From positions 108,599 to 172,598 of the forward strand of contig JAEWZH010000003.1 in NCBI GenBank assembly GCA_023395395.1: a DNA stretch of 64,000 nt, given 5' to 3'. The DNA is from Bacteroidota bacterium. Lineage in GTDB: Bacteria; Bacteroidota; Bacteroidia; Bacteroidales; Porphyromonadaceae. Positions 35,126-44,970 of the stretch are shown piece after piece (position 1 is the stretch's first letter; each line of letters begins with the position of its first letter). Below the pieces are notes generated by a model, which saw only the letters and a program-made list of their open reading frames with translations, was not told the origin of the DNA and did not search any database. Made by a program: the position numbers and the translations under genes.

Positions 35126-37686
35126 AAAAGATTATCGGACTACTGCTACTGACCATCGGATTGGGAATAGCCTCTCCTACTTTCAGCCATGCTCAAACGG
35201 AGCTAAAGATAGGAGAGCTCTTTAAGAGCAAGCGACAAAAAGCTAAGGAAGAAGCCGAAGCAAGGGCAAAAGAGGCTCCAGACGATAAGACAAGAAAATA
35301 CCAAGACCTCATCAAGGAGGCAGAGGTAGATAGCGGGCTTATGGTGACGATTAAGAAAAAAGACAATCTCTACCTTGAGCTCTCCGACTCTATTTGGGGC
35401 AAACCTCTACTCATTTCCAACCGCATCTCTCGCACTTCCAATACCACAGACGCAGTCGCAGGTCAGATGGTAAGCGAGCCCTTTATGGTTCGCCTCAGAA
35501 AACAAGGAGACAAAGTCTATATGTACACTATACAGACCCGCGACTTCGTGGATGAGGGTGACCCCATTTCGCCATCCTTTGAGCGTAATTTTGAAGAACC
35601 GATCCTCACGAGTTTCAAAGTAGAAGCAGAGAATGGTAATAACGTAGTGATTGATGTCACCGACTTCTTTCTCGGTGGAGAGGGTAATATTGACCCAGCA
35701 GAGGATAGCAAGATAGCTGGAAGCATGCAACGAAGCTCGAGTTATATATCCTCGGCACGTAGCTTTCCAAGGAATGTGGAGGTAAAGAGTGTCTTTTCAT
35801 ACCGTAAGAATAATAGACCTTATACCATAGAAGTACACCGTTCTGTGGTGCTACTTCCTGACCAACCGATGAAGCCACGCCTACAGGATAATCGTGTGGG
35901 CTACTTCTCCTCTAACCGCAATCGCTTCACCACGGAGTTGGATAAGATCGAAAACTTCCAGATTATCCACCGCTGGCGCCTAGAGCCTAGCGATACACTC
36001 GCTTATAATAGAGGAGAACTCGTGGAGCCTCTCCATAGGATTGTCTTCTATGTAGATACCGTCTTTCCTGAGAAGTGGAGGCAAGCAGTGATGGACGGCA
36101 TCAACGACTGGAATACCGCTTTCGAAGCTGCTGGCTTTAAAAATGCCATCGAAGCTCGCCTTTATCCCAATAAGGAAGAAAACCCTGACTTTGACCCAGA
36201 TGACCTCCGCTTCTCTTGCGTCAAGTACGCTACTACGAGTATTGCCAATGCCATGGGGCCAAGTTTTATTGATCCACGTAGCGGCGAGATTCTCAATGCC
36301 GACGTCATCTGGTACCACAACGTACTTTCACTCCTCCATCACTGGCGGTTTACCCAAACAGCAGCTGCAGACAAGCGAGTACGCACCAATATCCTTCCCG
36401 ATGAGGTAATGGCTGAAGCAATGCGCTACGTAGCCGCCCATGAGATTGGGCACACCTTAGGGTTGATGCACAACATGGGGGCAAGCTACTCCTTCCCAGT
36501 TGAGAAGCTCCGCGACCCGCAGTTTACTCAAAAGTATGGCACCACTCCATCCATTATGGACTATGCCCGCAATAATTATATCGCACAACCTGGCGATGTG
36601 GAGCGTGGCGTAAAGCTCACTCCGCCTCTGATAGGTGTTTACGACATCCACGCCATCAACTGGGGCTACCGCTATATCCCCGATGTCAAGAACTATCGAG
36701 AAGAGGCTAAGGTACTAGATAAGTGGATTATGGCAAAGTCCAACGATCCTATGTACAGCTTCGGAGCCCAGCAGTTCAATACACTCGACCCTACGGATCA
36801 GACTGAAGACCTTGGCGACAATCACATCAAAGCAGGCGACTACGGTATCTCCAACCTCAAAGTGATTGCCCACAACTTTGAGCAGTGGCTACACCAATCA
36901 GGAGAGACCTACGATGACCTCTATGAAGCACATGCTCAGATTGCGAGCCAATTTTTCCGCCATGTCCATCACGTCGTACCATACGTAGGCGGGAGGGTGT
37001 ATTTCGAGAATCGGCAAGGCGATGGTGAGATGCCTGTCACCTATATCCCCAAAGCGAAGCAGCAGGAGGCTCTCCGTTGGAGTCTCAAACAAGTAAGAGA
37101 GATGGGAGATTGGCTATTCACAGAGGAGTTGAAGCAGAGGTACGACCAATCGGGCTACAAAGATGGTTGGCGTATGGAGCGCCTGATCCCCTCATCAGTC
37201 ATCTCCAATCTACTTGCCGACTACAGGTTACTTGGTGTCATTGAGAGTAAAGAGTACACCCTTGATGCTTACCTATCCGACTTCGTTCGTGAAGTATTTG
37301 CCCCAACCTACGCTGGGAAAAATCTCTCCACTATCGACACCGCACTTGAAGAGGTTGCCCTACGCAACTTGATTTCCTACACAGGCATCAAGGGAGCCGA
37401 TGAAATGTTTGGCAACAACTCTCTTTCTGCCGAAGATCAGCAAGCATGGGAGATGCTTACCTACATACCTCAGTGCATGAACCACCCGGAAGAGCATCAC
37501 GATCATAGCTTCTTCCGCCCCAACTTCATGCCAGCGACCCCCAATAACTATCAGGTGGCTCCGCTCATCCTCATGAAAGTGCAAGAAATCCGCACCCTAT
37601 TCCGCCAACGTGCAAATAGTGGTGATGCCACCACCCGAGGCTTCTATCGCTTGTGGGAGCTTCGTTTCAAAGAACTCCTCGACTAA
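35122..37686 (+). CDS. Large secreted zinc metalloprotease
   Basis: An 854-residue protein with a signal peptide (MKKIIGLLLLTIGLGIASPTFSHAQ) and a metzincin zinc motif HEIGHTLGLMH (His440, His444, His450; Glu441 catalytic) followed by the YSFPVEK..SIMDYARNNY met-turn-like region. The layout matches Bacteroidota zinc-dependent metalloproteases with flanking DUF5117/DUF4953 domains. A charged coiled stretch follows the signal peptide (KSKRQKAKEEAEARAKEAP). It should act on proteins in the periplasm or outside. Its start overlaps the GT2 gene by 4 bases; it ends at a strong bidirectional terminator. Confidence 0.92.
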   Translation: MKKIIGLLLLTIGLGIASPTFSHAQTELKIGELFKSKRQKAKEEAEARAKEAPDDKTRKYQDLIKEAEVDSGLMVTIKKKDNLYLELSDSIWGKPLLISNRISRTSNTTDAVAGQMVSEPFMVRLRKQGDKVYMYTIQTRDFVDEGDPISPSFERNFEEPILTSFKVEAENGNNVVIDVTDFFLGGEGNIDPAEDSKIAGSMQRSSSYISSARSFPRNVEVKSVFSYRKNNRPYTIEVHRSVVLLPDQPMKPRLQDNRVGYFSSNRNRFTTELDKIENFQIIHRWRLEPSDTLAYNRGELVEPLHRIVFYVDTVFPEKWRQAVMDGINDWNTAFEAAGFKNAIEARLYPNKEENPDFDPDDLRFSCVKYATTSIANAMGPSFIDPRSGEILNADVIWYHNVLSLLHHWRFTQTAAADKRVRTNILPDEVMAEAMRYVAAHEIGHTLGLMHNMGASYSFPVEKLRDPQFTQKYGTTPSIMDYARNNYIAQPGDVERGVKLTPPLIGVYDIHAINWGYRYIPDVKNYREEAKVLDKWIMAKSNDPMYSFGAQQFNTLDPTDQTEDLGDNHIKAGDYGISNLKVIAHNFEQWLHQSGETYDDLYEAHAQIASQFFRHVHHVVPYVGGRVYFENRQGDGEMPVTYIPKAKQQEALRWSLKQVREMGDWLFTEELKQRYDQSGYKDGWRMERLIPSSVISNLLADYRLLGVIESKEYTLDAYLSDFVREVFAPTYAGKNLSTIDTALEEVALRNLISYTGIKGADEMFGNNSLSAEDQQAWEMLTYIPQCMNHPEEHHDHSFFRPNFMPATPNNYQVAPLILMKVQEIRTLFRQRANSGDATTRGFYRLWELRFKELLD

Positions 37687-37696
37687 ATAGCACACT

Positions 37697-37752
37697 AAAA
37701 AGAGAGAATGAAGGCTACACAACTAAGTACGTAGCCTTCATTCTCTCTTTTT
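37697..37752. terminator. Bidirectional terminator between the protease and hydrolase genes
   Basis: A perfect 22-bp stem (37697-37718 with 37731-37752) beginning with A-tracts and ending with T-tracts, loop 12 bases. It contains the GGCTAC/GTAGCC core also seen in other terminators here. Confidence 0.94.
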
Positions 37753-37764
37753 ATTTTACAAAGC

Positions 37765-39477
37765 TTATTGTATACAAATTCTATTTACCCACAAGCTTTT
37801 TCTATCCCTATTTTCTTGGAAGTTCCGGAGCATAAAATTCCGATCAATAGAGACTATCCCTGAATAGCAGAGTTTATCATTCCAATAGATTATTACCGGC
37901 TTACTCATATCTACCATTTGAGGAGAGATATTGACACAGAATGAAGCTATACAAGAGCTCTGCACTCTAAATGTATTATCAGCATACTCTGCAACGAACT
38001 TCCCTGAAGCTCTGGGGAAGTCAAAAGCTTTCTTCTCTACTGGTACTACTATAAGACTATCACCTTCGTTATATTCCAACCATTCGGTAATATCAAAATT
38101 CAGTGCGTCACTGTGCCATTTAGCTTTAGTCTCAATGGGATCCAGCTTCGCCTCAGTAACCCAATCAATAGTACCATATTTATTATCGTCAAATTCCCAA
38201 GTAATCCGAGGTGGAAATGGATTACGAGTCCTAGCTTTTATATCCTCAAAAATTGTCTCCACCGCAGGCTTTGACTCATCAAGGTAAGGGAACCAATGTG
38301 GGAATCCCTCATATCGATACTCCCTATAGTCAGCCCCTATCTGGGACATCAGATAGGTTAGAGTATCATTTGCCTTTGGAGGGTAGTAATAATCTAGATC
38401 TGTCGTGATAGCCACATACGATCTATTCAAGATATTCTCCACAAAAGTCCCCCCTGTGAACACCTTAGGATAAGTATTAAATCCGTAAAAGCCTGCAAAG
38501 TCCGATGGTTGCTTCATCATATAAGAAAAAGCCCCCGTAGCGCCATTAGAGTGCCCCATAACAAATACCCGATTATCATCTACATTTATACTCTGTTTGA
38601 TTTGTCGAAGTATCGCGGGAATCATAAAAAAGCCATCATCTGGGTTCATCCAATTATACTGCTTATTGCCCTTTGGGAAAACAAGGATTACATCACTTTT
38701 AGCGGCACTATTTGAAATAAATTTACCGCATTGAAGACGGACTTCTTCTTCAGTAAGAAAATCTGAGAATAGATTGTGTTTTACTGCCCCATGCAAAAAG
38801 AATAGTAACGGATATCGCTTTTCCGGATCATAGCCTTGAGGTAAAAAGACAAAAAACGAAGTCTTCGTCGAATCATTTACCATAAACGACAAAGAATATT
38901 CTCTCTCTATTTTATTTAGGTATTGGCTATCTCCCCGAAGCAGTCTGTATAGCTCTTCATCACTTAATGCCGACCACTCTTCTTTCCCGTATGACTTAGT
39001 GAGATAAAACTCCTCTTCACTCCTCTTTAATTGCTCCATAAATCTTACTTGCATGAAACGAGCTTGAGCCATCAGAGATCCCCATCGAGCATCGTTTTTT
39101 AGGCCACTAAAATCTTCTTGCGCCTCACCATAGATTATGTGGTACCACCCGTAAAAACCATACTCATCTCTCCCTTGAACTAATAATTGGTCTAGATAAT
39201 TGAATGCTTTATCCTTTTCTCCCAATGCAGTGGCGATTACAGATGCTCCATAGAGCCCTTCTGATTCAATACTATCGGGATATTGTCTAAAAGCACTATC
39301 AAACATCTTGAGGGTTTCTTTTCTTTGCTCGATACTCTCTGCGCTATCCGCTGCATCGAGAGTCATCCCAATAAGCTCTGTATATCCCTTGGGGGTCTGT
39401 GCACAAACTCTGGGAATAACAAGAAAGAAGCCAACAAGGGACAGCAGTATGTTCAACTTCCGTTTCATAATCTTCAT
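37765..39477 (-). CDS. Secreted alpha/beta-hydrolase with TPR-like N-terminus
   Basis: A 570-residue protein with a signal peptide (to about residue 26). Residues 40-190 are helical and TPR-like (SAFRQYPDSIESEGLYGASVIATALGEKDKAFNYLDQLL). An alpha/beta-hydrolase domain of the poly(3-hydroxybutyrate) depolymerase/esterase-like type follows: PLLFFLHGAV, DVILVFPKGN and nucleophile Ser310 in GHSNGATGAF, with a later GFPHWFP. A C-terminal beta domain closes it. ATG at 39468 is an alternative start. Substrate unknown. It seems somewhat richer in A/T than its neighbours by eye, which may hint at separate history; this was not measured. Confidence 0.82.
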   Translation of the reverse strand: MKIMKRKLNILLSLVGFFLVIPRVCAQTPKGYTELIGMTLDAADSAESIEQRKETLKMFDSAFRQYPDSIESEGLYGASVIATALGEKDKAFNYLDQLLVQGRDEYGFYGWYHIIYGEAQEDFSGLKNDARWGSLMAQARFMQVRFMEQLKRSEEEFYLTKSYGKEEWSALSDEELYRLLRGDSQYLNKIEREYSLSFMVNDSTKTSFFVFLPQGYDPEKRYPLLFFLHGAVKHNLFSDFLTEEEVRLQCGKFISNSAAKSDVILVFPKGNKQYNWMNPDDGFFMIPAILRQIKQSINVDDNRVFVMGHSNGATGAFSYMMKQPSDFAGFYGFNTYPKVFTGGTFVENILNRSYVAITTDLDYYYPPKANDTLTYLMSQIGADYREYRYEGFPHWFPYLDESKPAVETIFEDIKARTRNPFPPRITWEFDDNKYGTIDWVTEAKLDPIETKAKWHSDALNFDITEWLEYNEGDSLIVVPVEKKAFDFPRASGKFVAEYADNTFRVQSSCIASFCVNISPQMVDMSKPVIIYWNDKLCYSGIVSIDRNFMLRNFQENRDRKSLWVNRICIQ

Positions 39478-39550
39478 AATAATATTTGACCTGTGGATCC
39501 AAATTTACCTAATTTCCTGTATACTTGATGGAAATGCAGAATAATACGAA

Positions 39551-39582
39551 AGTGGCTACACGGGTTACCCCATGTAGCCACT
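39551..39582 (-). terminator. Terminator of trmD-guaA
   Basis: A 10-bp stem (AGTGGCTACA with TGTAGCCACT) lies 24 bases past the guaA stop. The minus-strand tail is short (CTTTC), so it may need help. It again contains GGCTAC. Confidence 0.7.
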
Positions 39583-39605
39583 TCTTTATTGTATTTATTC
39601 GTTGT

Positions 39606-41120
39606 TTATTCCCACTCAATGGTGGCTGGTGGCTTGGATGAGCAGTCGTAGACCACACGGTTAATTCCACGCACATTATTGATGATTTCATTGGAAACCT
39701 TAGCAAGGAATTCATGAGGGAGCTTTGCCCAATCCGCTGTCATCGCATCTATTGATGTCACAGCCCTGAGTGCACAGACATACTCGTAAGTGCGCTCGTC
39801 GCCCATCACTCCTACCGAACGGATCGGTAGCAGAATAGCTCCTGCCTGCCACACCTGATCGTATAGTCCCCACTCTCTCAACAGTGAGGTGAAGATATGG
39901 TCGGCATCTTGGAGTATGCGTACCTTTTCAGCAGTGATATCACCAAGCACACGGATACCAAGCCCGGGACCTGGGAACGGATGGCGGTAAATCATCTCGT
40001 GCTTCATACCCATCTCGATACCCACCTTACGCACTTCGTCCTTGAAGAGGAGACGAAGGGGTTCGACAAGTTGCAGCTTCATTTTCTCGGGCAATCCGCC
40101 AACATTATGGTGGCTCTTTATCACCTGACCTGTGATAGAGATAGACTCAATCACATCGGGGTAAATCGTCCCCTGACCCAACCATTTCACATCTTCAATC
40201 TTCTTAGCCTCACCCTCAAAGACATCTATAAAGCCCTTTCCGATAATCTTGCGTTTCTGTTCTGGATCACTCACCCCTGCGAGCTTATCGAGGAAATATG
40301 CCTTAGCATCGATGCCTTTTACATTGAGACCAAGATGCTTGTACATCTCCAGCACCTGTTCAAACTCCCCCTTCCTCAGCAGACCATGGTCTACAAAGAT
40401 ACAAGTGAGCCGAGCACCAATAGCTTTGTGGAGCAACACTGCTGCCACACTCGAGTCTACGCCACCACTAAGGGCGAGTAGTACCTTATCGTTGCCGAGC
40501 TTCGCCTTGAGCTCTGCTACCGTGCTCTCGACGAAAGAAGCTGGTGACCAATCACGATTCACGCCACAGATATTGAGGAAATTGTCGAGCAACCTATTGC
40601 CCTCCTCAGAGTGTGCCACTTCGGGATGAAATTGTACGCCCCATACTTGCTTCCCTTCGATACGATAAGCCGCATTGGCAATCGACTCAGTCTTGGCAAG
40701 TCGCACACCGTCTTCAGGGAGTTGAGTGATGGTATCACTGTGTGACATCCACACCACATTGCCCTCGGAGAGTCCCTGTAGCAATGGGTCTTCAGAAAGA
40801 ATTTCCATGTGGGCACGACCATACTCCCGAGTCGCAGACTGCTCTACCTTGCCGCCTAGCTGACTAGCGATAAACTGAGCGCCATAGCAGATCCCGAGAA
40901 GTGGTACTGAAGGAAGCTCCGCCAGATCGATCTTAAATGCTTCAGGTTGGGACACTGAATAGGGACTCCCTGATAGGATGACACCCCTCAGACTCTCTTC
41001 GGCTTGGGGCATGTGGTGATAGGGATAAACCTCACAGTAAACCCCTAGGTCACGCACACGACGTGCAATGAGTTGTGTGGTCTGTGAACCGAAGTCCAGA
41101 ATAATGATCTTGTCAAGCAT
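39606..41120 (-). CDS. guaA: GMP synthase (glutamine-hydrolysing)
   Basis: A 504-residue GMP synthase turning XMP, ATP and glutamine into GMP. The class I amidotransferase has GICYGAQ with the nucleophile Cys and QFHPEVAHSEEG; the ATP pyrophosphatase has LALSGGVDSSVAAVLLHKA, and the C-terminal dimerisation domain ends in CSSKPPATIEWE. It follows trmD after 21 bases. Confidence 0.98.
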   Translation of the reverse strand: MLDKIIILDFGSQTTQLIARRVRDLGVYCEVYPYHHMPQAEESLRGVILSGSPYSVSQPEAFKIDLAELPSVPLLGICYGAQFIASQLGGKVEQSATREYGRAHMEILSEDPLLQGLSEGNVVWMSHSDTITQLPEDGVRLAKTESIANAAYRIEGKQVWGVQFHPEVAHSEEGNRLLDNFLNICGVNRDWSPASFVESTVAELKAKLGNDKVLLALSGGVDSSVAAVLLHKAIGARLTCIFVDHGLLRKGEFEQVLEMYKHLGLNVKGIDAKAYFLDKLAGVSDPEQKRKIIGKGFIDVFEGEAKKIEDVKWLGQGTIYPDVIESISITGQVIKSHHNVGGLPEKMKLQLVEPLRLLFKDEVRKVGIEMGMKHEMIYRHPFPGPGLGIRVLGDITAEKVRILQDADHIFTSLLREWGLYDQVWQAGAILLPIRSVGVMGDERTYEYVCALRAVTSIDAMTADWAKLPHEFLAKVSNEIINNVRGINRVVYDCSSKPPATIEWE

Positions 41121-41141
41121 GGTCAGTTGTAATATCTATTG

Positions 41142-41825
41142 TTATTCTCTATTCTCTAATAGATTGGGGCGAAGGCGCTTGGTACGCTCCAGTGCCTGCT
41201 CCATCTCCCAAGCATGAATCTTGGCAGGATTGCCCGAAAGGAGCACCTCAGGGATGCCCCAGCCCTTGTACTCTGCGGGGCGAGTATAGACTGGGGGAGC
41301 CAGTAGATTGTCCTGAAAAGAATCGGAAAGCGCACTCTGTTCGTCGCCTAACACTCCAGGAATCAATCGTACGATGGCATCAGTAATCACAGCTGCAGGG
41401 AGTTCTCCACCTGTCAAGACAAAGTCGCCAATGGAAATCTCACGTGTCACGAGGTGCTCACGGATGCGGTGGTCGATACCCTTGTAGTGCCCGCAAAGAA
41501 TGATGATATTCTCCGCCAAAGATAAGGTGTTTGCCAATGGCTGAGTCAGCATCTCCCCGTCAGGTGATGTGTAGATCACCTCATCATACGCTCGCTCAGC
41601 CCTTAGTGCACTGATAGCATTGTCTACTGGTTCTATCTGCATCACCATACCAGCAGCCCCGCCAAAAGGATAGTCATCCACTCGGCGCCACTTATTATCA
41701 GTATAATCGCGAAGGTTGTGCAGATAAATCTCTGCAAGCCCCTTGTCTTGGGCTCGCTTGAGGATGGAGGTATATACAAAAGCCTCCAGCATCTCGGGCA
41801 GTACGGTCAGGATATCTACTCTCAT
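41142..41825 (-). CDS. trmD: tRNA (guanine-37-N1)-methyltransferase
   Basis: A 227-residue SPOUT methyltransferase: MRVDILTVLPEM, GGAAGMVMQIEPV, LCGHYKGIDHRI, the knot motif SIGDFVLTGGELPAAVITDAIVRLIPGVLG and YTRPAEYKG. It methylates G37 next to the anticodon and prevents frameshifting. Usually beside rpsP, rimM and rplS; here it is instead coupled to guaA. A -7 box ends only 7 bases before the ATG, so the mRNA may have almost no leader. Confidence 0.97.
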   Translation of the reverse strand: MRVDILTVLPEMLEAFVYTSILKRAQDKGLAEIYLHNLRDYTDNKWRRVDDYPFGGAAGMVMQIEPVDNAISALRAERAYDEVIYTSPDGEMLTQPLANTLSLAENIIILCGHYKGIDHRIREHLVTREISIGDFVLTGGELPAAVITDAIVRLIPGVLGDEQSALSDSFQDNLLAPPVYTRPAEYKGWGIPEVLLSGNPAKIHAWEMEQALERTKRLRPNLLENRE

Positions 41826-41832
41826 TAGACTG

Positions 41833-41840
41833 CAAATTTA
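41833..41840 (-). promoter_or_regulatory. -7 box of trmD-guaA
   Basis: TAAATTTG on the minus strand, with a TTG 17 bases upstream (a little short). The predicted start site lies within about 3 bases of the trmD ATG. Confidence 0.5.
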
Positions 41841-41893
41841 CCCAAAAGTCGTCACTTCAAGATGCGTTTATTCTCTCAAATAAAAGGATAAAT

Positions 41894-41985
41894 AAAAACT
41901 CCTCGGTAGAGGACATCTCTCCGCTCTATAGAGCTGTCCTGACGGCTCTATAGAGCGGAGAGATGTCCTCTACCGAGGAGTTTTT
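41894..41985. terminator. Very long perfect hairpin, probably a terminator
   Basis: Arms 41894-41934 and 41945-41985 are perfect 41-base complements around a 10-base loop. The outer ends are AAAAA and TTTTT, as in a bidirectional terminator, and it lies downstream of the 42011-42358 gene. The inner end GCTCTATAGAGC is itself a palindrome. The stem is far longer than a terminator needs. Confidence 0.8.
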
Positions 41986-42010
41986 GGTCAGATACCTACA
42001 CCTTTTATCC

Positions 42011-42358
42011 CTACTCTTTACTGACCATCTCTGTGCGCACAACGTCTTCTTCACTATTGATAGCTACCAATTTCCCCTCCCTAAAGGTGCGGTGATACAG
42101 CATATAGTAGCTCGAGAAAGACCCTTTTGGTGCTATCCCTTTGTAGGTATAGGTTTCTTGCTCCACACCATCTACAAGCTCGCGAGAAATAAAGGTGGGA
42201 TTAAACTGAAACCCTTTCATCACCACCTCCTTAGACATACCAAGCTCTAGCAAATTGATTTGATGCCTGAGCTCATAAGCTCCAAACAAACTGGCACAAC
42301 TCGGCAGTCCCAATACCAAGATTAGGGCAGAAATCGCTATAACTATTCCTTTCTTCAT
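42011..42358 (-). CDS. Small lipoprotein, BamE-like
   Basis: A 115-residue lipoprotein (signal MKKGIVIAISALILVLGLPSC). The start of the mature domain, LLELGMSKEVVMKGFQFNP, matches the L..GMsk.EV pattern of SmpA/BamE-like proteins, and the rest is beta-rich (ETYTYKGIAPKGSFSSYYMLYHRTF). BamE belongs to the outer-membrane protein assembly machine, but this family also contains unrelated small lipoproteins, so the function is uncertain. Divergent from the DUF5686 gene and followed by the 41-bp hairpin. Confidence 0.75.
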   Translation of the reverse strand: MKKGIVIAISALILVLGLPSCASLFGAYELRHQINLLELGMSKEVVMKGFQFNPTFISRELVDGVEQETYTYKGIAPKGSFSSYYMLYHRTFREGKLVAINSEEDVVRTEMVSKE

Positions 42359-42417
42359 TTTTTACCAGATGTACAAATAAGGATGCTTATTATACCCAAT
42401 TAGTGCGTTAAATTTCC

Positions 42418-42425
42418 TAACTTTG
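42418..42425 (+). promoter_or_regulatory. -7 box of the DUF5686 gene
   Basis: TAACTTTG, 36 bases before the ATG at 42461. No TTG at standard spacing. Confidence 0.5.
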
Positions 42426-42460
42426 TGGAGATTTTCAGATTGATGAAATGAGAAGTCCAA

Positions 42461-44908
42461 ATGCCTAGACTACTGACCACGATATTTCTGTTACTCATTT
42501 TTTCCCAAAGTCTTTGGGGACAAGATAAGATTAAGGGCGTTGTGCTCGATAGCATCAGTAATACACCTATCCTGGGCGCACTCATCAGCATACAAAATGG
42601 GGACAAAGTGGTGACTGACAATGATGGCGTCTTCGTTGCACGAGCTCCACACCAATCGCTACTAAAGATTTCATCTGTTGGGTACCAACCCAAGCAGATT
42701 GTAGTGATGAGTGACTTTCTGACCATCCACCTATCACGGCAAAATACAATACTAGAAACAGTGGAGGTGGTGACAAAGAAAAAGTCTCGATACAGGCGGA
42801 GAGGCAACCCTGCTGTGGAGCTAATCCAGAAAGTAATGGCAGCAAAAGCGGTGAATAGAGCCGGAGAAATGCCTCCCATGTCGAAATACCAAAAGCGCAC
42901 GCTCTACGGCACCGAAGTTCCCAAAAACTCACTCATACGGAAAGGAAGTGCCAAACACCTAATGAATAATAACGACCAATCTGTCTTTACTGGTCTCCCC
43001 GTCTTTCCTCTTTCGCTTAGAGAACAGCTCTATGTGGTCAAGGGGAATAAGAAAGAGGAGCTCGTAGATAGCTTTTTTGTCGGTTTCGAAGAAGCCTTTG
43101 AAGACGGCACTTCCGAGATATTTCTCTCTCAAATCCTCAAGGAAAGTGATATCTATGACAATACGATTGGCATACTGCTCAATGAATTTGTCAGCCCCAC
43201 AGATCCTCTCTTTGCCATCGCCAATTACCACTACTATTTGGGAGATACTGTCGTGATCAATGGCAATAGATGCGCCACACTTTCTTTTACACCTGCGACA
43301 CAAAAGAGTAGAGGCTTTACAGGGACGCTATATATCAATCTAACAGACTATGCTGTGCAGAGGAGTGAAATAGAGATTGTGCTGACACAAAATGTCAACT
43401 TTGTAGATCGTCTGAGGCTCATTCATGAGTACGAGCAACTGCCATCTGGCAGGTGGATGAAAAACAGGGAAGAGATATTTGCCACCTTTAAATTTCACGA
43501 TTTATTCTCCAAGATATACACACACCAAGCGATTGCTTACGCTCTCCTACCCTCCGACGACTACACGCCCAGCCTCATAGGAGATAGACGACTCCCGCTC
43601 ACCAGGGCGGAAGGAGAACTGCCCACCACCCTAAAAACGACTCGACAACAACTAGGATTTAAGATATTTGAGGAAGGCATGAAGCTATTTACCACCGGGA
43701 TGTTTCCTATATGGAAAACAAAGGGTGGTAAAGAGCGCCTCGAAATTGGGAGCATCCGTAATTTCTTTGGAACCAACCCCATTGAAGGACAGAGGATCCG
43801 TCTCTCACTGAGTACTACAGCACATCTTCATCCAAGGATATTCCTTGAAGGATATGGCGCCTACGGTACGAGGGATCGACAGTGGAAGTACTCCGGCACT
43901 GTGAGGTATTCATTTATCCCTAAGGAAAATTACCTCATGGAATACCCGCGACATGACCTCAGCTTTACCACTGAGTATGATCTCTTCCCTCTCGGAGTCT
44001 CTCCCGGCATCAAGGATGATCTAATTACGATGATTGGCACCTCTGGATTTTCGACTCGTAGCTACCAGAGGAGACATCAGATTACTTATACACACGATAG
44101 GGAGAGCGGATGGGGCATAACTGCCCAGTGGCGATACGTCCAAGATCGACCTGCAGGGTCTCTCGTTTACCAACAAATAAAGGATGGTGGTTGGCTACAA
44201 TCTATCCCTGACATTACGACTACTCTATTGAGTGGCGAGATTACCTACTCCCCTGGCGTCACAGGTTATAAGACACGTAGTGGACGCAAGTCTGCCCTTC
44301 AGCGCACGAATGATCATATCACCGTCTCCCTTAGGCACGAATACGCCTACCCCTCAAAGTGGTTTGGAAGTACTCATACCTTCCATCAGACTACCCTCTC
44401 GCTTTACCAGCGCACCCAACTTTCCTTATTGGGCGAATTGGACTGGCGGGCGGAGTTTGCCAAAGTCTGGGGACAAGTCCCTTTTCCATTCCTTAGCTCG
44501 CCCAATATATCGCCAATCAAGATCGAGAAGAATAGTTTTCACCTCCTCCGCCCATTTGAGTTTGTGACCGATCAGCACGTTGCACTCCATGCCACCTATA
44601 ATATGAGGGGGTTACTACTCAATCAAATCCCGTTCATCAGACATTTAGAGCTCCGCGAAATGATCTCTGTACACGCTCTATACGGCTGGTTAAGCAACAA
44701 AAACAACCCCTCAATCCCAAACGAAGGACTCTTTGTTCTCCCTCAAGGGGTGTCTCCGCTCAATCAAACGCCCTATATAGAAATGAGTGTCGGAATGGGG
44801 AATATCTTACAACTTTTCAGGCTCGATTACTTCTTCCGTCTGACCCATAGAGACCATCCAAATGCGCAACTCCGTGGGCTCCGCTTCGGTATCGGCTTTG
44901 CCTTCTAA
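42461..44908 (+). CDS. DUF5686-family outer-membrane protein
   Basis: An 815-residue protein with a signal peptide (MPRLLTTIFLLLIFSQSLWG), a carboxypeptidase-regulatory-like domain (residues 22-105; GVVLDSISNTPILGALISIQNG, ISSVGYQPKQI) and then the long DUF5686 region with VELIQKVMAAKAVNR, SKYQKRTLYGTE, and a C-terminal barrel-like part ending LRGLRFGIGFAF. Such proteins are common outer-membrane proteins of Bacteroidota with no established substrate. Single-gene unit with its own promoter, convergent with tRNA-Ser. Confidence 0.88.
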   Translation: MPRLLTTIFLLLIFSQSLWGQDKIKGVVLDSISNTPILGALISIQNGDKVVTDNDGVFVARAPHQSLLKISSVGYQPKQIVVMSDFLTIHLSRQNTILETVEVVTKKKSRYRRRGNPAVELIQKVMAAKAVNRAGEMPPMSKYQKRTLYGTEVPKNSLIRKGSAKHLMNNNDQSVFTGLPVFPLSLREQLYVVKGNKKEELVDSFFVGFEEAFEDGTSEIFLSQILKESDIYDNTIGILLNEFVSPTDPLFAIANYHYYLGDTVVINGNRCATLSFTPATQKSRGFTGTLYINLTDYAVQRSEIEIVLTQNVNFVDRLRLIHEYEQLPSGRWMKNREEIFATFKFHDLFSKIYTHQAIAYALLPSDDYTPSLIGDRRLPLTRAEGELPTTLKTTRQQLGFKIFEEGMKLFTTGMFPIWKTKGGKERLEIGSIRNFFGTNPIEGQRIRLSLSTTAHLHPRIFLEGYGAYGTRDRQWKYSGTVRYSFIPKENYLMEYPRHDLSFTTEYDLFPLGVSPGIKDDLITMIGTSGFSTRSYQRRHQITYTHDRESGWGITAQWRYVQDRPAGSLVYQQIKDGGWLQSIPDITTTLLSGEITYSPGVTGYKTRSGRKSALQRTNDHITVSLRHEYAYPSKWFGSTHTFHQTTLSLYQRTQLSLLGELDWRAEFAKVWGQVPFPFLSSPNISPIKIEKNSFHLLRPFEFVTDQHVALHATYNMRGLLLNQIPFIRHLELREMISVHALYGWLSNKNNPSIPNEGLFVLPQGVSPLNQTPYIEMSVGMGNILQLFRLDYFFRLTHRDHPNAQLRGLRFGIGFAF

Positions 44909-44930
44909 AGCCATACGCTACAAAACGGCT

Positions 44931-44966
44931 AAAGGGTGTAAACCACATTCGTGGTCTACACCCTTT
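44931..44966. terminator. Terminator between the DUF5686 gene and tRNA-Ser
   Basis: A 16-bp stem with one mismatch (AAAGGGTGTAAACCAC) and a 4-base loop lies between the convergent transcripts. Confidence 0.82.
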
Positions 44967-44970
44967 ATTG

